DNA of 7,286 bases from a bacterium (GTDB taxonomy: Bacteria > Bacillota > Clostridia > Oscillospirales > Acutalibacteraceae). The translations under genes were made by a program, and so were the position numbers. Positions within the stretch are counted from its first letter, which is position 1. The number at the start of each line of letters is the position of its first letter. Positions 5,738 to 7,286 of this stretch are shown here, piece after piece. The stretch is from NCBI GenBank assembly GCA_020627425.1, contig JAHKXX010000018.1, positions 1-7,286 of the forward strand, read 5' to 3'. The notes beneath the pieces are model-generated. The model ran no database searches. It was given only the letters and a program-made list of their open reading frames with translations, and was not told the DNA's origin.

Positions 5738-5980
5738 TCAGCCTTTTAGACCGTTTATGCAATCCTGGCATACTATCTGGTTTTTGTATGTAATAGTGTT
5801 GTCAGCCGAACCGCAGAATATGCACGACGGACGGTACTTCTTGATTATAACACTGTCACCCTCTACGAAGAACTCAACAGCATCAACGCCGTCTACAAGA
5901 TTGAGTGACTTTCTTATATCGGACGGCAGAACCATTCGGCCAAGCTTGTCTATTTGTCTTACACAGCCTATTGCTTTCAT
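5738..5980 (-). CDS. AbrB/SpoVT-family transcription regulator with C-terminal zinc-ribbon motif
   Basis: An 80-residue DNA-binding protein. Residues 1-48 form a swapped-hairpin SpoVT/AbrB domain; the DNA-contact loop reads DKLGRMVLPSDIRK (11-24), close to the DxLGRVVIPKEIRR of AbrB and SpoVT, and a VEFFVEGDSVIIKKY strand pair follows. The tail carries C53-x2-C56 and C71-x2-C74, a likely zinc-binding ribbon absent from Bacillus AbrB but familiar in clostridial relatives. AbrB-type proteins act as dimers or tetramers on AT-rich DNA as transition-state repressors; its targets are unknown here. The start is well supported: AAGGAGGAG (complement of 5987-5995) lies 6 bases before the ATG. It is monocistronic and divergent from the pair at 6348-7129. 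Its 3' end lies against repeat copy C. Confidence 0.88.
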   Translation of the reverse strand: MKAIGCVRQIDKLGRMVLPSDIRKSLNLVDGVDAVEFFVEGDSVIIKKYRPSCIFCGSADNTITYKNQIVCQDCINGLKG

Positions 5981-6009
5981 GTATAACTCCTCCTTTATAT
6001 TGTGTACAC

Positions 6010-6026
6010 TTCACCAAAAAAGTGAA
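6010..6026. promoter_or_regulatory. Inverted repeat in the abrB-like leader
   Basis: TTCAC (6010-6014), 7-base A-rich loop, GTGAA (6022-6026). It lies between the predicted start of the abrB-like transcript and its ribosome binding site, so it could be an operator or a small leader hairpin. Autoregulation is common in the family, but this site is only a candidate. Confidence 0.3.
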
Positions 6027-6056
6027 TACCTAACTCATTCTTCTGCTTACACTATT

Positions 6057-6085
6057 ATCCTACACTGACTTTGCCGTTTTGTCAA
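6057..6085 (-). promoter_or_regulatory. Probable sigma-A promoter of the abrB-like gene
   Basis: On the minus strand, TTGACA (complement of 6080-6085) is followed after exactly 17 bp by TAGGAT (complement of 6057-6062), 4 of 6 matches to the -10 consensus. An alternative -10, GATAAT, lies 4 bases further downstream. The leader is about 70 bases. Confidence 0.55.
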
Positions 6086-6329
6086 TAGCCAATGTCAAAT
6101 AAAAGTTGATTTTTTTGAATAATTGTAATTATTGTCAATTGTTGCCAAGACTATTTGTACAATCTAACCATATGATCTACCCCAGTAAACAAGCCAAAAA
6201 CATCAACTTCTACAGGATAGGGTAAAATTTTGGATAATAATATAAAAGTAACATTTGCGAATTGTCAAAAAAGGAAATATTTCTTGGAAGATTGACGCTA
6301 TTTGTCTTTTTTTATTGAAAATTGTCGAA
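6080..6329 (+). promoter_or_regulatory. AT-rich divergent regulatory region with TGTCRAA-like sites
   Basis: This gene-free stretch between the abrB-like gene and the pair at 6348-7129 holds TGTCAAT (6080-6086, 6133-6139), TGTCAAA (6093-6099, 6263-6269) and one exact Spo0A-box match, TGTCGAA (6323-6329), all on the plus strand. The last lies 3 bases before the ribosome binding site of the downstream gene; ATTGTC-R-AAAAAAG occurs twice around 6261-6273 and 6321-6333. The leftmost overlaps the -35 box of the abrB-like gene. In such AT-rich DNA the TGTCAAN forms could occur by chance, so only the exact box carries weight. I see no strong promoter for the rightward operon; GATAATAATATAAA near 6234-6247 is the best -10-like stretch. 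Confidence 0.3.
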
Positions 6330-6347
6330 AAAAGAGGTGATATAAAT

Positions 6348-6923
6348 ATGCTGACGGAAAAAGAAAAATTACAGCGCGCAAAACTGTATATGCTAAAGCT
6401 CTCTTCGGGTATAGACCCCATAACCAATAAGCCTGTAGGCAAAGAGAGCGAGCTCTGTAACGAAAGACTGAAGAAATGCTTTAGCTATGTAGCCGATGTT
6501 CTGGACGGGTGTATAAAAGAAAAAACACAAAAGAGCAGTCCGGGTAAAAGAACCCGACAGCCTTTTTTTATAACTACAGAGCAAATCGAAAAAATCAACC
6601 TGCCCGGGGAAACCTGTACGGTGTCACAGCTTGCCGAGGCGATAAATACAGCCGCCGCAGAGAACGAGTGTAAAAAGCTTAAGTCCTCCGAGATAAACGA
6701 CTGGCTGGAGCATATAGGCTATTTACAAACAAAAACGCAACAGGGGCGCAGTCACCGTGCGCTGACCGGGCGCAGCCAAGAGATAGGAATAACAGCAAAA
6801 CAGGGAATAGGAGCCTATGGATCCTATGATATAATTCTTTATTCCGAACAGACGCAGCGCTTTATTTGCGAGAGAATAAACGATATAATTAAGTTTATTA
6901 AAGAAAGAGAGGAAGAAAAATGA
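6348..6923 (+). CDS. Conserved-looking hypothetical protein, 191 aa
   Basis: I do not recognise a named family. The protein is soluble and charged, with no signal peptide or membrane segment. It appears to have three parts: an N-terminal helical segment (KEKLQRAKLYMLKLSSGIDPITNKPV, about 5-30, then the helix around 38-58), a basic linker (59-71), and a C-terminal region with FFITTEQIEKINLP (73-86), a helix-turn-helix-like stretch VSQLAEAINTA (92-102), WLEHIGYLQ (119-127) and THR/GRSQEIGI...GAYGSYDIILYSEQTQRFI (140-173). Helices followed by a GxL..xxTxxGxxxGI beta pattern suggest a winged-helix-like unit, so nucleic-acid binding is possible. ATG 6348 is chosen over an in-frame TTG at 6255 because AGAGGTGA (6333-6340) lies 7 bases upstream. 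The stop overlaps the next gene by 4 bases (ATGA). Confidence 0.75.
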   Translation: MLTEKEKLQRAKLYMLKLSSGIDPITNKPVGKESELCNERLKKCFSYVADVLDGCIKEKTQKSSPGKRTRQPFFITTEQIEKINLPGETCTVSQLAEAINTAAAENECKKLKSSEINDWLEHIGYLQTKTQQGRSHRALTGRSQEIGITAKQGIGAYGSYDIILYSEQTQRFICERINDIIKFIKEREEEK

Positions 6924-7129
6924 TCTATACAGTAAAGGAAATAATAGAGCCGGATTTCGGTTGTGAGGGCTTTCCTGAGGGCTATGAGCCTGAGTGTGAG
7001 GTACTTTTAACTGATGACAACGGAAATAGAATTACAGTGAGTATAAAAGATAAAGAATTATACCAAAAGGATATAATCGAAGGCTCAAGAGTATATCTGA
7101 GCGGAGAAACAGTAGAAAAAATCAAATAA
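6920..7129 (+). CDS. Small acidic hypothetical protein, 69 aa
   Basis: Translationally coupled to the upstream gene through an ATGA overlap (6920-6923), with GAGAGGA (6907-6913) 6 bases before the ATG. The 69-residue protein is acidic, cytosolic and probably all-beta: MIYTVKEIIEPDFGCEGFPEGYEP (1-24), then strands EVLLTDDNGNRITVSIKDKEL (27-47) and GSRVYLSGETVEKI (55-68). The single cysteine (Cys 15) argues against a zinc site. The pattern could be an OB- or SH3-like small barrel, but I do not recognise the family. An intrinsic terminator follows 16 bases after the stop, so it is the last gene of the pair. Confidence 0.72.
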   Translation: MIYTVKEIIEPDFGCEGFPEGYEPECEVLLTDDNGNRITVSIKDKELYQKDIIEGSRVYLSGETVEKIK

Positions 7130-7145
7130 AAATACAAATACAAAT

Positions 7146-7189
7146 AAAAAACGTGTCTGCCCTTAATAGTATCGGGTAGACACGTTTTT
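7146..7189 (+). terminator. Strong intrinsic terminator of the 6348-7129 operon
   Basis: AAAAACGTGTCT-g-CCC (7146-7162) pairs with GGG-t-AGACACGTTTTT (7174-7189), enclosing an 11-base loop, with a G-U pair at 7159/7177. The T-run 7185-7189 forms part of the stem base and U-tract, and the A-run 7146-7150 makes it potentially bidirectional. Confidence 0.88.
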
Positions 7190-7286
7190 AGGCAACACCG
7201 CACAGAGATTGTGCGTCAGATTTCGAGCATAATTTTTTGTCAGATTGACAAAATCGACGCAGGAATACTGACGTATTTCAAGGAGA
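7190..7286 (+). repeat. Left part of a probable dispersed intergenic element, cut by the window end
   Basis: It starts AGGCAACACCG right after the terminator T-run and contains two hairpins: CGCACA-gagat-TGTGCG (7199-7215) and TTTTGTCA-gat-TGACAAAA (7235-7253). GTCAGATT is repeated at 7215-7222 and 7239-7246. No open frame or transposase fragment is visible. The style resembles short non-autonomous elements or insertion-sequence ends that recur between genes in Ruminococcus genomes; this is from memory of the family and not proven here. Confidence 0.45.

Noticed and set aside
5436..5771. Minus-strand 111-residue open frame over copy C whose translation resembles the plus-strand frame in copy B (shared VTAYFxGTR)
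   Set aside because: The likeness follows from nucleotide similarity of the copies without gaps. Copy A has a 2-bp length difference in the same place that breaks the frame, no ribosome binding site is seen, and the frame overlaps the 3' end of the well-supported AbrB-like gene.
6255..6347. TTG start at 6255 for the hypothetical protein
   Set aside because: ATG 6348 has a good ribosome binding site, and the extra 31 residues fall in the AT-rich control region.

Overview
The window looks like a piece of chromosome from a low-to-moderate GC Clostridia, most likely a Ruminococcus-type gut or rumen Firmicute. This is inferred from heavy use of ATA for isoleucine, strong AGGAGG-type ribosome binding sites, a SpoVT/AbrB-type regulator with an added zinc-ribbon tail, and ABC-2 polysaccharide-export genes of teichoic-acid type. 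The species cannot be fixed from the sequence alone.

Layout. Positions 22-202 hold a GC-rich, hairpin-rich repeat (copy A) that runs straight into a near-perfect sigma-A promoter (TTGACA at 179-184, 18 bp, TATAAT at 203-208). This promoter drives a tightly packed five-gene operon (242-4985): an ABC-2 permease (TagG/Wzm type), its ATPase (TagH/Wzt type), a GT4-family glycosyltransferase, a membrane-anchored protein with bacterial Ig-like (BIG2) repeats, and a TarI/IspD-family cytidylyltransferase. The last four genes overlap at their start/stop codons, so they are translationally coupled. Together they suggest synthesis and export of a cell-surface glycopolymer, with CDP-ribitol (or a similar CDP-alditol) as precursor, plus an extracytoplasmic adhesin-like or structural protein.

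Positions 4974-5737 contain no credible gene. They hold two 49-bp direct repeats 290 bp apart, an inverted copy of the repeat (copy B, with a 66-bp tandem duplication inside it), a 10-bp perfect hairpin that could be a minus-strand terminator, and a third, longer copy (copy C). Copy C ends in an array of four hairpins with unrelated stems but an almost constant GCA three-base loop, and stops 2 bp from the end of the abrB-like gene. The cytidylyltransferase gene ends inside the first 49-bp repeat and seems to lack its last C-terminal helix.

Positions 5738-5980 (minus strand) encode the AbrB-like regulator. An AT-rich divergent intergenic region with several TGTCRAA-like sites separates it from a two-gene operon (6348-7129) of unrecognised small cytosolic proteins, closed by a strong intrinsic terminator (7146-7189). 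The last ~97 bp look like the start of another dispersed intergenic repeat cut by the window edge.

The most notable feature is the repeat family. Three copies bracket the surface-polymer operon, and the copies keep hairpins while changing stem sequence. One copy supplies the -35 box of the operon promoter.
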